Below, in pieces: positions 11,684-24,567 of a DNA stretch of 64,000 nucleotides (position 1 is its first letter; each line of letters opens with the position of its first letter). Position numbers and translations under genes: made by a program. The notes under the pieces were generated by a model. The model saw only the letters and a list, made by a program, of their open reading frames with translations. It ran no database searches and was not told the DNA's origin. Where the stretch lies: the NCBI GenBank assembly GCA_000697475.1, contig JNEU01000703.1, positions 55,723-119,722 on the forward strand. The letters are read 5' to 3'. The DNA is from Lichtheimia corymbifera B2541. Lineage: Eukaryota; Mucoromycota; Mucoromycetes; Mucorales; Lichtheimiaceae.

Positions 11684-12331
11684 TCAAAAGAATAATACAT
11701 ATCGCATTTGTTCATTGTTTTTTACTTGCCATTTTTTTTGTTTCATATTCAATGTGCCCCCCTTCTTTTCAAATGAACAATTTTCGTATAAATTACCTTT
11801 GTGGAAGATTTATTTATCTTTGGCGAATCACTGACAATGAACACGACGAGGAGGAATCTATATTTATGTGTCCACGTGGTCAGTGTCTTTATATCCTGGT
11901 TGGCTATCTGCAATTTGAGTCTAGGCCTATAATTGATGGAAGAAGTTTTCTGGAAGGGTATCCATTATGTATGGAAATAAAGGTTGCTTTCGTTATGTGC
12001 TCAAAGAAGAGCTTCTTGTGTTACAGCAATCTAAATTTGCATGATTTGGCTTGTCGCACCGTATTTGCGTTGTCTGTTTATGCCAAGGAATAGTTGTGCG
12101 TGAACTTTAATGAGCGTGCACATGTCACAAGTATATACACATGATGGTGGCCGAGTTGCTATGGATCGTCGTCATGGATACGAGCAAGATTAAGGATGTT
12201 TCTTTTTATTGACACGTAGTAATAGTAGTGCAGGTTGTTGTCTCTGAGCGTCATGAGTCTAATGCGTACACGTACTAGTTTGCCACGATACCCGTGCCAT
12301 GGCACGTGTTATATTAATACTGCAACAAGCA
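11684..12331. other. Intergenic between the clf1 3' end and the low-complexity ORF 3' end
   Basis: Convergent 3' flanks. A 113-codon frame at 11752-12093 (+) starts inside the likely clf1 3' UTR, has no family resemblance and is rated a chance frame. Confidence 0.5.
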
Positions 12332-12919
12332 TTACATTTTGAGATCTTCAATCCTAAAGACAAGCATTTCATCTTCATCAGGAGTAGCTCCTTGGGGAGT
12401 GGAGATATGTTTTTCATCGACGGGTGTTTGCACTGCTTGCATGTTAACTGGCCAAGGTGGTGGTGGTTCGGGTATACTGCCGACAGTGAAATTGGAAGAT
12501 GACAATGATGGAAATGCATCAGGACACGTGGCAGGTCGTACCAGCTGTCGGGCTTGCTGTTGTTGTTCGCTACTATTATCCAGATTGGATGATGGTGAGG
12601 GTGGTGACCCAGGTGGAATATCCACGGGTCGGGTGGCTGTTGTCATGACACCAGCAATGGCTGCATTACGTCGATAATTGTGTATTCCAGTTGGAGTGAA
12701 TTGCTCATTTTTGCCACCTGAAAAAGTTGTAGCTGAAGATAAAGAGTCGTTCCGACTTGGCGTTGTCGGTTGTGGGTTATCAAGTGGATGAATCGAATAA
12801 TCGAGATTACTGGTATTGGCTGGTTGTTGAAAAATACTGCTTGTATAATCTGGGTACGACCAAGCAATCGCTTGTTGCTGTTGCAGTGGTGGGGGTGTTA
12901 GATGATAAGCCTTTCTCAT
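12332..12919 (-). CDS. Hypothetical low-complexity protein (195 residues)
   Basis: Single exon from an ATG at 12919, supported by a TATATAAA box about 80 bp upstream. The protein is rich in Pro, Ser, Thr and Gln, with short Q-Q-Q-Q and P-P-P-P runs. It has no transmembrane helix or recognisable domain and ends in an acidic patch followed by F-R-I-E-D-L. Composition resembles disordered regulatory proteins. Function is not assigned. It is divergently arranged with aha1. Confidence 0.55.
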   Translation of the reverse strand: MRKAYHLTPPPLQQQQAIAWSYPDYTSSIFQQPANTSNLDYSIHPLDNPQPTTPSRNDSLSSATTFSGGKNEQFTPTGIHNYRRNAAIAGVMTTATRPVDIPPGSPPSPSSNLDNSSEQQQQARQLVRPATCPDAFPSLSSSNFTVGSIPEPPPPWPVNMQAVQTPVDEKHISTPQGATPDEDEMLVFRIEDLKM

Positions 12920-13422
12920 GATAATAACAATGATATTAACAGTGTAATGGGTAAGAATAAAAAGATAAAGAAAAAGGAAATGTGGGGTTGGGGTCTAAAT
13001 TTATATAAAGCTTTACGCAGCATACCTCGTTAACGCATGCTGCGACATTGAGTACATGATGATTTCTTGTGCGACTATCACCACGTTAGACTGTCATTGA
13101 CAAGCAGCATATGAACCTCGTTGATTGGATCGTCGTCATCTGCTGCCGAGATAGCCGCAGATGACTGTAGCATACCGTGACCATCATGTAAAGAGATATA
13201 ATTATACCCCGTGGTGCGAGTCAGTGACATTCAACATGGTATCGATGATAACGGTCTTTATGCTAGCATGATCACGACCGTGCGCTTAATTTGATTAATG
13301 CAAAATGCGTGACTAGGTGACGTCTCTCTATTCTCTTTCCGCTCATTGACAACCCAGCAACCGGAGAAGAAAAGGAAATCGGCGGCTCTCTTTTGGCGAT
13401 CGCGCATCGAACTCTCTGGAAA
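12920..13422. promoter_or_regulatory. Divergent promoter region between the low-complexity ORF and aha1
   Basis: About 500 bp between two head-to-head starts. The leftward TATA box is listed separately. On the aha1 side there is no clear TATA box. Confidence 0.5.
13000..13007 (-). promoter_or_regulatory. TATA box for the low-complexity ORF
   Basis: TATATAAA reads on the minus strand, about 80 bp before the ATG at 12919. Confidence 0.6.
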
Positions 13423-15011
13423 ATGTCCACCAACTGGAAAAACGTCAACAATTGGTAAGCCCAACACCACTAAACACCTTATTCGACTCGATATTAACGC
13501 GTCTCTTTTGTATCCTTTGTAGGCACTGGTATGAATTCCAAGCTTTATTTGTCATTTGGTTGAATGAAGCTCATTGACAAGCCGACCATTGTTGTAGGGT
13601 TAACAAGAACTGCTTGAACTGGACTCAAGCCTACTTTGAAAAGGAATTGGTGGGACTTGAAGCTGAAAAGGATGGCAGCAAGGTCAAGATAACAAGCGTC
13701 GACGAGTGCACTGGTGATGTCGACTTGAACCAACGCAAAGGCAAGATCATCACTATTTATGATGTCGCGATCAAGCTTAGTTGGGAAGGTATGTGTGAAT
13801 TGGATGGGTATATTGTAGATGCAGGGGGTCGAGGGTTGGATGGAAGGGAAGAAACAAGAGATTAAATAAATGTATCTTGCATAGGAACGACCAGTGATGG
13901 TACAACAGGCAATGGCAAGATCTTCATTCCAGAGGTGGCCCATGACACTGATCCAGACGATTATGTGGTATGTTTATTAAGAAGGACAGGGATGTGGGAG
14001 AAAACATATGATATTCAATATTGCATTTCCCCTTGTAGTTTGACATTTCAGTGAATGCCGATTCAAATGAAAAACAGCCTTTGCGAGATACAATCAAGAA
14101 AAAGCTGACACCTTTGATCAGCAAGAAATTTGAAGGATTTGCCAAGGATCTCATTAAGGGTAAGTGCAAGGAGTTCAGGAGGATGGGTTACAAATAAGCA
14201 CCAAAGAAGGAGGAGAAATGTGAGTGATCATCATTATGTATCATTAATAGTCGATCGATCTTGATCTACCTTGTAGAACATGGCTCTGACGTTTATATTG
14301 CCAAAGACGAAATGGGCGCTGCTGCTCCTACTCGTGGTGCCGAACATGTTGCCAAAGAAAAGACGACCATCAACAAATCGCAGCCCACCACCACCATTAC
14401 TACTACTACTGCAGCACCTGCTGAAAAGGGATCATCCAAGGTCAACACTACTACACTTGAAGACACGGTTGAATTCCAAACATCCGCTCATGAACTGTAC
14501 GAGACTTTGCTGGATACTCAACGAGTGTGTGCTTGGACTCGCGGTCCTGCCAAGATTTCCAAGGAGAAGGGTAGCAAGTTTGAGCTTTTCAATGGAAATG
14601 TGAGGGGTGAACTCCTCGATGCTGTAAGTTTGACAGTGGCAAAAGAGTACAAGAGTGAAGATATTAATACAATGCATTGATCCCTTTGTTTTTCGTTTTA
14701 CGATGATAGGTACCCGATAAAAAGATTGTTCAATCTTGGCGTTTGCAATCATGGCCTGAAGGTAGAAATCGTGGATATACATGTGGATTGGATTTGCCAA
14801 AGGGAGACATTGACGTGATTTCCCCCCTCTTACTCCTATAGGTCATTTCTCGACAGTGACCATGACGTTGGATCAAGGAAACGATAGTGTTCAACTACAT
14901 GTGAAGCAAACCGGTGTGCCGATCGGCGAGGAGGAGTTGACTGAAAGAAATTGGACCGGCTACTATTGGAGATCAATCAAACAAACATTCGGCTTTGGTG
15001 CTGTATTTTAG
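13423..15011 (+). CDS. aha1: Aha1, activator of Hsp90 ATPase
   Basis: Eight exons: 13423-13454, 13523-13528, 13598-13788, 13885-13967, 14039-14159, 14277-14623, 14710-14761 and 14842-15011, giving 333 residues. The N-terminal domain starts with N-x-N-N-W-H-W-V-N-K-N-C, as in yeast Aha1, followed by the N-Q-R-K-G-K strand. A Thr-rich linker (about residues 170-200) leads to the C-terminal AHSA1/START-like domain, ending W-T-G-Y-Y-W-R-S-I-K-Q-T-F-G-F-G. From family knowledge, the protein binds the Hsp90 middle domain and stimulates its ATPase. Exon 2 is a 6-nt microexon (GCACTG) that supplies His and parts of two Trp codons in the conserved N-N-W-H-W motif; both flanking introns (68 and 69 nt) are GT-AG. 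Skipping it would keep the frame and delete two residues of this motif. Confidence 0.95.
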
Positions 15012-16239
15012 ATAGCTTTATTACTCATACATGACACACATACATATCTTTTTTTTCGCTGATGCTTTTATTACTGCAACACAATTCTAAGCACGCGTTG
15101 CTCCTTGTCATGCTTGTTTCTACTCCATTTGATATTCCCCTTTCCCCCGATCCATACTACTCTATCTTCTTTTCTTTCTCTCCCCACACGCATACACACG
15201 CACACACATTTCAACGACGTGGACCAAAATGGAAACTGCAAGTCGGTGAATACAGGGATCTTCAAGAAATGAACCAGTCTGCGGGAATAGCTATTTTGGC
15301 ACATGATCGACCGACTTGTTTCTTTATCAAATTGATTCACATGTGCATAAAGACAATGAGATTGGGTGTATTCGAGAACAAAAATAATTGAAGCAAGGAC
15401 AAATGATTAAGATGCAGCAATGAAAAAGTCATTCGAGCAAAGAAGGGATCGGGAGAAGGGGAAGGAGAGAGTGTGTGTGGATGGATGATAATGACGAGGG
15501 AGACACTATAACAAACTGCACGGTCGCCATATGCACAAAATACAATGCAAAGCGGCGACAAGACGAAGAAAGAGTAATAAGCAGTGAATATATATATGTG
15601 TGTGTATGCTAAGTGAAATGCACATGCGCATGTATGTGCACAACCCATTTTTGGAACGAACCATTATTTGCCGCTTTTTCAAAGAGATCATTTCTCTCTT
15701 TGTCTACGAATATAGATCTCTTGGCTTTTGTCTCTCTCTCTCTCCCCCAATCTATCAAACAAGGTATGCAAGCATCCTCTTTGTTTCATTTGACACGGCC
15801 GCATCGAGATCATGGCAGCTGCAGAGCTTCCGTTATATCCGATCACTTTCTTTAATCACCCCCCACTACCATATACTGCTGCAGTCTCCTTATACAAAAG
15901 CCCCCCAAACTACCATATAGCCTCCCTTTCCCTTTCTTTCTCTTTCTTTGATCCCATTCATCCCATTGATTCCTTATCTTATAAATAAGCACTTCCCGAA
16001 AAGACAAATCCTTCCTTCAGCGCGTTTGTTTCGCGTCCTTATCACTTGTGCTCTCGTCTCTTTGTATTTATTGTCTTGTATTATCAGCTTCATTGTTACA
16101 TCAAGCGCCTCTTTGTTGTTTCAAGCATTGAAATCTTGTGAAAAAAAGGTACAGTAGGAGACCTTGCTTTCTAAAAAGTCGACAGGAATTATTAACACGA
16201 TACCTTTATCAGCCCACAAAAAAAAACTCATCATTAGCT
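15012..16239. other. Intergenic 1.2 kb, promoter of the four-finger regulator
   Basis: CT-rich stretches at 15720-15750 and 15920-15950 and a TATAAATA element at about 15980-15987 precede the zinc-finger gene. Open frames on both strands are short and unrelated to known families. Confidence 0.5.
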
Positions 16240-17374
<1,135 letters not shown>

Positions 17375-18823
17375 ACGACCTCTTACTACTACAACTTTTT
17401 GCTATTCTACTCTATGCTTATTGTCTCGCTCTCATTCTCCTCCTCCCTCAGCTATTATGATTTTGATTTTTTACGCAAGCGTATATACCCCTCAAATGTT
17501 TTCTTTATTGCTTTTTCTTTATGTATTGGCTCTTTCTCTTTATGATCTCGACCACCATCCTCTAACGACGACGACGAACAAAAAATTGCGAATTCTTCTC
17601 CTTTTATGCGCCATTAGCAATAACAAATTAAAAATTAAAAGACTATAACCACCACCACCACCATCATCAATGCATGGACGCTTAATGTGATGTCACATTG
17701 AAAAGTGAGATTTCTGAATTGTGTATATATGAGTGAGTCGTTCCCTGCATGGAATACGTGCACACACAAGACTAACTATATAAAAGCATAAGATTCGAGC
17801 TGAGGCTGCGTTTTGGGCGCGTGGTGAAGATAAATGTCAATGCAGGGCATTTTGATCCAAACTGTATTGCTGAATTTGACGGTTTGTCCGATTCGCATTG
17901 TTTCCCTGGTCATCGTAAAAAAAAGTAGTGCACCTTACGAAAAGGGTAAAAATTATAAAATGCCTTATGATCTCAATCGGCCCGAATGACAGCTCCGGTG
18001 TTGAGCGAAGCATTTGACACACTCCCTCTCACACTCACATTGTGATACCAAGTTCTTGGTGTTAGTGCGTGTGTGTGAAGCATCATTCTGAGATGGGGTG
18101 CCGCGCGCTGCGTTGTTGTTTTGCATTAATGAGCACTGTGACAATGCACTTGTCCCTGACTACAGCCCGATCTATACATCTCATTATTATTACTTCATTT
18201 GCCTAAAGTGCTCTTTATTTGCTGATTCATCACCCTTCTATTTTACCGTGGGAGAGAAGGAATGTCATCAGTAGTAGTAGTAGCAGAAATGCTCCCATGA
18301 AAGAGGGGATCACGTGGTGCAAAAGAGAAAAGGAGACAATGGGCGCGCGCCCAAACTATGATGATGGATCTTTGCATAATGTGCAACACAGTGCACGGGA
18401 TCACGTTATACCGTCATGTGTAGTATTATAGATCATTGAAATGACTTTTTTCTCCCTGATCCCGGAACTAGAGTGCTGCGCCATGTGGGATGCATGCGCT
18501 AATATGTATTGATGGATAAGCAAGCCCCATATACTCTTGCATGCTTGGCATCTCAGATATGCATATGCATGCGTCTCACTGAAAGAAAAACGATCCCACA
18601 AACATACATGGGTCTATGTACATCCCACTAGAATGAATAAATGTCACTGGATGCACCGTGGTCAGGGTGCTTAAGATGTACATAAGATCAAGGATTGAAT
18701 GTGTAGGAATAGTAAGGTCGATCAGCTGTTTTTATTGTTGTGCATGAGCTATTGTTGTACACGAGCAAGGAGGAGGAGGGGATCGCAAAATGAAATGGAA
18801 AGCAAGAAAAAAAAAGATCTTGT
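17375..18823. other. Intergenic 1.45 kb between two convergent genes
   Basis: Apart from the 3' UTRs of the flanking genes I see nothing coding. The frame at 17325-17648 overlaps the end of the zinc-finger gene in another phase and is a shadow. Confidence 0.5.
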
Positions 18824-19806
18824 TTACACTTGTGTGCTATGAGTGGATACAACGTACATATCAATGGGTGGACGACCCACAGGGCGAGGTGTAGGCAAAT
18901 GGAAGCCATGTTGTTCTCGAGTATGGTGAACCACATCTTCTGGCAAAGCGTATTGTCGTTCGCATACCACGCACCACCATAAAAGGTCTTCTGGAGGATC
19001 GAGTTCCATGCACAATATCTCTTCAAACCAATCGCTGATAAACAATTCAAGCTCTTCCTCATCCAAAGGCTGCTGCTGCTGCTCTTCGTCATTGCTTGTC
19101 ATGTCCATATCGGTGATGCTTTGATGGGTGGTGTTGGTGATAGTGGATACATAGCTATTCGTAGTCGTTATGGTGGTGGTTGAATCATCTTCATAGTCAT
19201 CATCGTCTTCATCATAATAATACGTGAAAGCGGGTGGTCGTTTTCGAGGATGGATGCTTTGCACCTCTTCTTCAGTGATATCCTCGCTTGTTTCACCGGG
19301 CAAATACTCGTCGCTGGCATCATAGGCTTGCTCATCGATGCTGCTATTTCTGATGCTGCTGTAGCTGTCCAAGGTGATCGCTGATGATGCATCAACACCT
19401 GTGGGTGTAATATCTCCAGATCCAGTGGTGTTGTCGTCATCATTTTCATCATGTTGTTGCAAGTCATTTTCTTCATTTAGTGATTGTCTTTGGTGTTCGA
19501 TGCTGCTGACGGATGGTGGCACAGAGTCACTTGACAAGGTGTATTCGGGTGATGTGGATGGTCTCAATGTCGGCGATATAGGATCCAACATGGGAAGGAT
19601 TTCTTCTGTGGGTACCTCTTGGTGATAAGGCGACCATGCTGGTGATGGAAGTTGCCGAACGGGAGAAGCACTTTAGATTGCAAAAGTGAGTACGTTTTAC
19701 TGCTGGTAGTGACATGTACTTCCCATAGGGTATGTATATCCACATACCTTGTTCCATGTGTAGGAGCATCATTGGGTGATTGATGTTGTTGCTGCTGCTG
19801 CTCCAT
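18824..19806 (-). CDS. Acidic protein with one C-terminal C2H2-like finger
   Basis: Two exons, 19748-19806 and 18824-19670, joined in phase 2, give 301 residues. The first exon has a poly-Gln start. The centre is strongly acidic (D/E runs, D-E-D-D-D-D). Near the C-terminus W-W-C-V-V-C, then 12 residues, then H-T-R-E-Q-H forms a C-x2-C-x12-H-x4-H finger, followed by a G-R-P-P AT-hook-like motif. A role in chromatin or transcription is plausible, but no family is recognised. The start is the ATG at 19806 because its frame splices cleanly into the long exon. Confidence 0.7.
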
Positions 19807-20100
19807 TATTATGTACGCAAAACGAGAAAGAAATGATAACGATGATGGTTCGAGATCCCACTTGGAGCCAATGTTGGGGGAAAATGATGATGACATGGAA
19901 TAGCCATAACACGTGTCGCCTGTTGTTTCATAGCTCAGCCCTCTCTTGCGTGGATTCTTGTCTGCTGTATCCCCGTTTCCTCCTTTCCAACCATTGATGT
20001 GTACTCCACAAGCTAGCAATAGATGCCATATCCAACCATGCAAATCGTAGACAATAACGCAAATAGATGACCAACGTGAATACCCATTTTTATTCCACAC

Positions 20101-21220
20101 TTAGTTAGTGACCTTGTAAACATCTTGCAAATCCTTGTCAGAATGCTTGCAGTAATCCAAACGACGAGCATGGCTAATATGATAAAAAAACCAGATTAGT
20201 ATAAAGCGCCACATGTACTCCCCCTTTTATATTCCTTACCCATCAGAAAGATCGTAAGCCCAAGCGTGAACAGAGAGCTTTTGGCCACGCTTCCATGCGT
20301 TTTGAACAATGGTAGAGTTGCAGAGAGTTTCAGCAGAGTGCATAGCGTTACGCTCGACAAGACGACGATAACGAGCAGTTTCATCCTTGATATCTTCAAG
20401 TTCACGGGCGTGCACTAATAAGAGAGATGAGATGTGAGTTTTCTTTCTTTCTCACGGGGGTGGGGTTATATAAATATAAAACTTACAGCGATAGACATCC
20501 TTGATGTTACGAAGCCAGTTATCGATCAAACCAAATTGACCATGTCCAGAAGCAGCAGCAACACCACCACAGTTGTAATGACCTATGGTTGGGGAGGAAA
20601 TGTGTCAATGATATCCCGTCATCCATCTCATCACCGATTGACCCGATAACGTGGTACACGTATCCTAGCAAGGAAAGTAGCTCCGTTACCCCCAAATTTT
20701 GGAAATGAAAAAAAGGACACATACCGCAAACGATGATATGTTGAACCTTGAGGACCTCAACAGCATATTGCACCACGGACAAGCAGTTCATATCCGAATT
20801 GGTAACGACATTGGCAATATTACGATGCACGAATAACTCGCCAGGACCAAGTTGAAGGATTTGCTCAGCTGGGACACGAGAATCAGAGCAACCTGAATAG
20901 GAAAAGAGAGATAAGGAAATCAATGTCACGCCCGGGAGCACTTATCATAATACACGCGCACGCGTGGAGCGTCATGACACTTACCGATCCAAAGAATCTT
21001 GGGCTCTTGCTTGAGGTTGATTTGCTCAAAGAATTCGGGTTCTTGTTCTTTCACAGCCTTGGCCCAGGCGCGATTGCTTTCAAGCACCTTGTCGAGATTC
21101 TCGTCACTGGGATCAAACTTGTTGCGGGTGGCGCGGATGGGAGAGAGAGAATCACCTGCTCTCATGTGAGAATTAGAAGCGAAATAGAGAGAGAGGAAGG
21201 GACCCTTTACCTTGGTTCAT
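20101..21220 (-). CDS. Beta-class carbonic anhydrase
   Basis: Six exons: 21211-21220, 20985-21155, 20725-20892, 20487-20582, 20240-20414 and 20101-20173, giving 230 residues. Zinc ligands are visible as Cys62 in C-S-D-S-R (with the Asp64/Arg66 dyad) and His118/Cys121 in H-Y-N-C-G. The segment H-R-N-I-A-N is also conserved. It catalyses CO2 plus water to bicarbonate. Fungal relatives (Nce103 type) supply bicarbonate for carboxylation reactions and CO2 sensing. No targeting peptide is visible, so it is probably cytosolic. The first coding exon is only 10 nt (Met-Asn-Gln plus one base). Confidence 0.95.
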
Positions 21221-21841
21221 TTTGTTGGAAAGAAAAAAAAGAAACAATGATACAATTTGATGGGGTTCAGCACCCTTTCATATCAGTCGGAAGTTCATCG
21301 AGTTGTTAACGGTCAGCCCAACCTTGTAGAGTAATATGAAACGATAAGGACCGTCTCATGTGAGTACGTCATGAAGATCAAATGACATAGCCAGATTAAA
21401 GAGAATGAGAGAGAGAAAAAGGAGAACATGCGTACATTACATATTGTATGTTGCGTGTTGTTGTTACTGCTGCTGCTGTATAAAAATACGACGTACCCAA
21501 ACTTGTGAAATCATGGGAATGGACATCCGGTCTTCTCCGCATGGCTCACTTAAATGATCGTGTTTTACATGTGCTTGACAAGGGAAGAAGGTACATGTTC
21601 ATTAATTATATATCATCCATGCGCATGGCCAAGGTGTGACAAAAAGGTCCCTTGCTTGCCCCACCTTGGGTCCTCATAAGTAGGGGCTCAGATCGTCTGT
21701 CTCGTGACCCACTTTGATCACCATCATCATCATCCATAACAACATCACTGCTATTTGTTGATCAATCCATTTTTCTCTCTCTTTCTCTACTTTTTGGATT
21801 GCAAGCGGGTCATCGTGCCGTGCATTCTTTGCCGGTCTATA
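21221..21841. promoter_or_regulatory. Divergent intergenic region between carbonic anhydrase and the folliculin-like gene
   Basis: About 620 bp shared upstream region. A short A/T element (TTAATTATATAT) lies near 21602-21613. No gene is seen. Confidence 0.5.
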
Positions 21842-23261
21842 ATGAATGCCCTTGTAGCTATGCTGCATTTTTGTGAAGTGCATGGTCCTCGGGTCGTCTT
21901 TTGTACACAGGCAACACATCATCACCACCACCTTGACGCCAACAATAATCATCACACTGCACCAATTCCTATTCCTAATGCAAATCATTCTCCTATAATG
22001 GATCTACCGATTAGCTCTTTATCTTCTCAGCTATCTTCGCTTCGTAATGAAACTTCATCAGCTCCACCAACACCCGTTACATCTCAATCAACATGCGCAG
22101 CATGTACTGCTCAGATGCCTATCATTCTATCAACCAAAAATGGGCCAGCACTGGAAGCTAAACGCATGATTGTACACGATGATGATGACCCCACTGTTGC
22201 ATATATCGGCACCCCGTCACCACAGCATTTGCAGCTGTACAAGGCCGCACGATTGGCTTGCGTTCGAAGGTTTGTATATATAGAGTCATCTTTGACACAC
22301 ATTTCCACTATGCGATATATAAACATGGATCGTACATATTAGCTTGACAACTGAGCTTTGTCCAGGTCGTGAAGGTCCTGTTTTATTTGGTGATGACGAG
22401 AATGGCTATGCACTAAGCTACTTATTCAAGCTACATGATGCCTATGCAAGAGGCGAGACAAGGTTTTATTCATTGATGGTCCTCATGACTGATCGGGTGT
22501 TTCTGATATCGTGTTGGCCATTCTTTGTCAGGTGAGCTTTATTCATGATGAATATATACATACACGTCTTCCTCCCACCCATCACTCATACGGATTGTCA
22601 TAAGCGAATTCCGATCGATGGCAGTCAATCTTCAAAGTCGAGCCAACACCGTGTTTCAGCGTGAAAAGGAGATCCGGCAACAACCTCATTATTCTGCGTT
22701 TCGCCGTGCCGTGACGCCCATGTCACAAGGTAACACACGCCATTTGTACGGACCACTTTTTTATACAGAATTGTCTGGACACTCACCATGTTTACCTAGA
22801 CCCCTTTTTTCGTCGCCGTAGCCACACTGCATTAAGATCACTGGTTGATTTACTTGGTATAAAGGCAAGTCATCCATCACCAACGTATCGATTTCAATGA
22901 CCGAAAGCTGATCCCCCATGTAGGATATCTATCACCAAATCCATGCTCAATTCAGCTATATCCTGAAAAGATCAGCGCGAAAGCGAATGGAAAAGATAAC
23001 GAGTGGGAGAAGTGCTAGTGCAGAATATCTTGTGATGGTAAGTGAAAACTGGGGCTACCTATAAATTATGCGCCGCTGAGACACGAAAATGATGCATTAT
23101 GCATCTACGTACAATAGCGTGACCAGTACTATGCAAAACGACAACAACAACGACATGAGAAACAAACAACGACCCATCATCCCGTTACTATAACCACCAC
23201 CAAATCGCCAGCTCTTGCAACTCCACCACCACCACCTTCCCCTCTTGCACAATACTCGTAA
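21842..23261 (+). CDS. Folliculin/Lst7-like longin-domain protein
   Basis: Six exons: 21842-22269, 22343-22531, 22605-22729, 22800-22864, 22924-23037 and 23118-23261, giving 354 residues. It begins M-N-A-L-V-A-M-L-H-F-C-E-V-H-G-P-R, the folliculin N-terminus. Later blocks C-P-G-R-E-G-P, the Y-S-L-M-V-L-M-T-D-R strand and A-V-T-P match the folliculin longin domain. The product ends in a Pro-rich tail (P-P-P-P-P-S-P) without the C-terminal DENN half of animal folliculin; budding-yeast Lst7 is also short. From family knowledge it pairs with an FNIP/Lst4 protein as a GAP in Rag-TORC1 amino-acid signalling. Intron 4 (22865-22923) is GC-AG with donor GCAAGT. Confidence 0.85.
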
Positions 23262-23454
23262 CAACATGTACAACATCTACTACTACGCATACCATAATAT
23301 ACCCTGCTGCCCTTATTTGTATTCCCTCCCTTGTTTCATTTTTTGCATTGTCACACACGGTCTTTTTCGTCCTAATCAGATAAAGCCAGCCATGAAAAAG
23401 GGCTGCTCCTCATCTTGATCGATCCTGGCGCTTCTCTTTTCCTTCTTTTATCCC

Positions 23455-24414
23455 ATGCTGCTGCTGACATTATTGCTCGCTTTTGCTACTGTCATCTTTT
23501 GTTCGCCTTTACATTCTGGCCAAACGGTCAATGAAGCTGCTGAATTGGCACGGCGAGTTGTCAAAGACGCTGGTACATACACCTCCATCATAGGAAGCAT
23601 CATCTTGGTCGGTTGTTTTGCTTACATACGATTGCAGGGATTGGTACCATTTTAACATTGGTGGATGAATCGATACAGCCTAATGTGGGAGGTATGGTTG
23701 ACCGTGGGATACATGTATATATCTTCTTCTCACATGATGTCAATCGTAGGTCATCCTTTTGGTATCATGGAATACTACAGTGGTGACTGGTCCGATAAAG
23801 GAAATCTTTTGCTTTTTATGTCAGATCTGCAGGTTAACCTTTTGGGGGGGTGGGGGAAAGTAAAAAAGAGGCAAGCTGATGTTGACTATATATCGCTGGG
23901 GTTTCATATAGATGAGTGCCAGAAATATGCAGCATGAACCTTCCAAGGTGGGGTTTACAATTCGTGCTTTGAAAGAATATGATAATCCAAAGATGGGCAA
24001 TGAGACGACACCTGTGCAGTCACCTCGGCTCACACTACTTGGTGAGATTGCTCCTATTCCTCCAAGCCAGGTACATACATTAAACACGACGTTTTCTACT
24101 TTTACACTCAACCGTATCACTACTACTAGTACGATGACGCCATGGATTGCTTTGGTGAGAAGCACCCCGAGGCAAAAGATTGGCAAGTATACACGGTGTC
24201 ATATGATAGATGCTACGCACGTATCACTAACCCATATCTCGTGTATTTATATAGGCGTTCTTTCCACGACTTTAATTTTTATGAGTTGCAAGTGAAGGAA
24301 ATCTATTATGTTGGTGGATTTGGAGGACTCAATTACATTGGTTGGATCCCGCTTGAATTGTATCAGGGCAGTGGGGAAGCCAAAAAAGACACACGCTTTC
24401 GATTACAGTATTAG
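23455..24414 (+). CDS. Secreted CREG-like protein (FMN-binding split-barrel fold)
   Basis: Six exons: 23455-23572, 23638-23691, 23750-23832, 23912-24070, 24130-24182 and 24255-24414, giving 208 residues. A signal peptide (L-L-L-T-L-L-L-A-F-A-T-V-I-F-C) opens the protein. The core has A-x-L-A-R-x-V-V, then G-H-P-F-G-I-M-E, a segment rich in S-D-L-Q, P-R-L-T-L-L-G, K-H-P-E-A-K-D-W and Y-Y-V-G-G-F-G-G, as in CREG/pyridoxamine-oxidase-like proteins. Animal CREG is a glycoprotein that binds no flavin; the fungal role is unknown. Intron 5 (24183-24254) is GC-AG (GCAAGT). It is 72 nt, has no in-frame stop, and can also be read through as a 24-codon insertion. Confidence 0.85.
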
Positions 24415-24567
24415 ATTGTAGGTTGTAATTTTGGTCTTCTATTAAACAATTTACACAGAGTGGTTACGGTATTCATTATATACGAAGCTAGCAATAATCA
24501 TGGTCATTGCTATTCAAAGAATGGGATGTATATATAAGCGTTTATGTTTCCTGGAGGGAGAGTGTTC

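Noticed and set aside
11752..12093. 113-codon frame downstream of clf1
   Set aside because: No family resemblance. It starts in the likely clf1 3' UTR and lacks splice or promoter support.
12339..12677. Gly/Val-rich frame on the plus strand opposite the low-complexity ORF
   Set aside because: Shadow of the Pro/Thr codons of the minus-strand gene, which has the TATA box.
24130..24414. Unspliced reading of the last CREG-like exons as the main form
   Set aside because: The inserted stretch carries a branch-site-like CACTAAC and a TATATAG acceptor, and family alignment favours splicing. It is kept only as a possible isoform.
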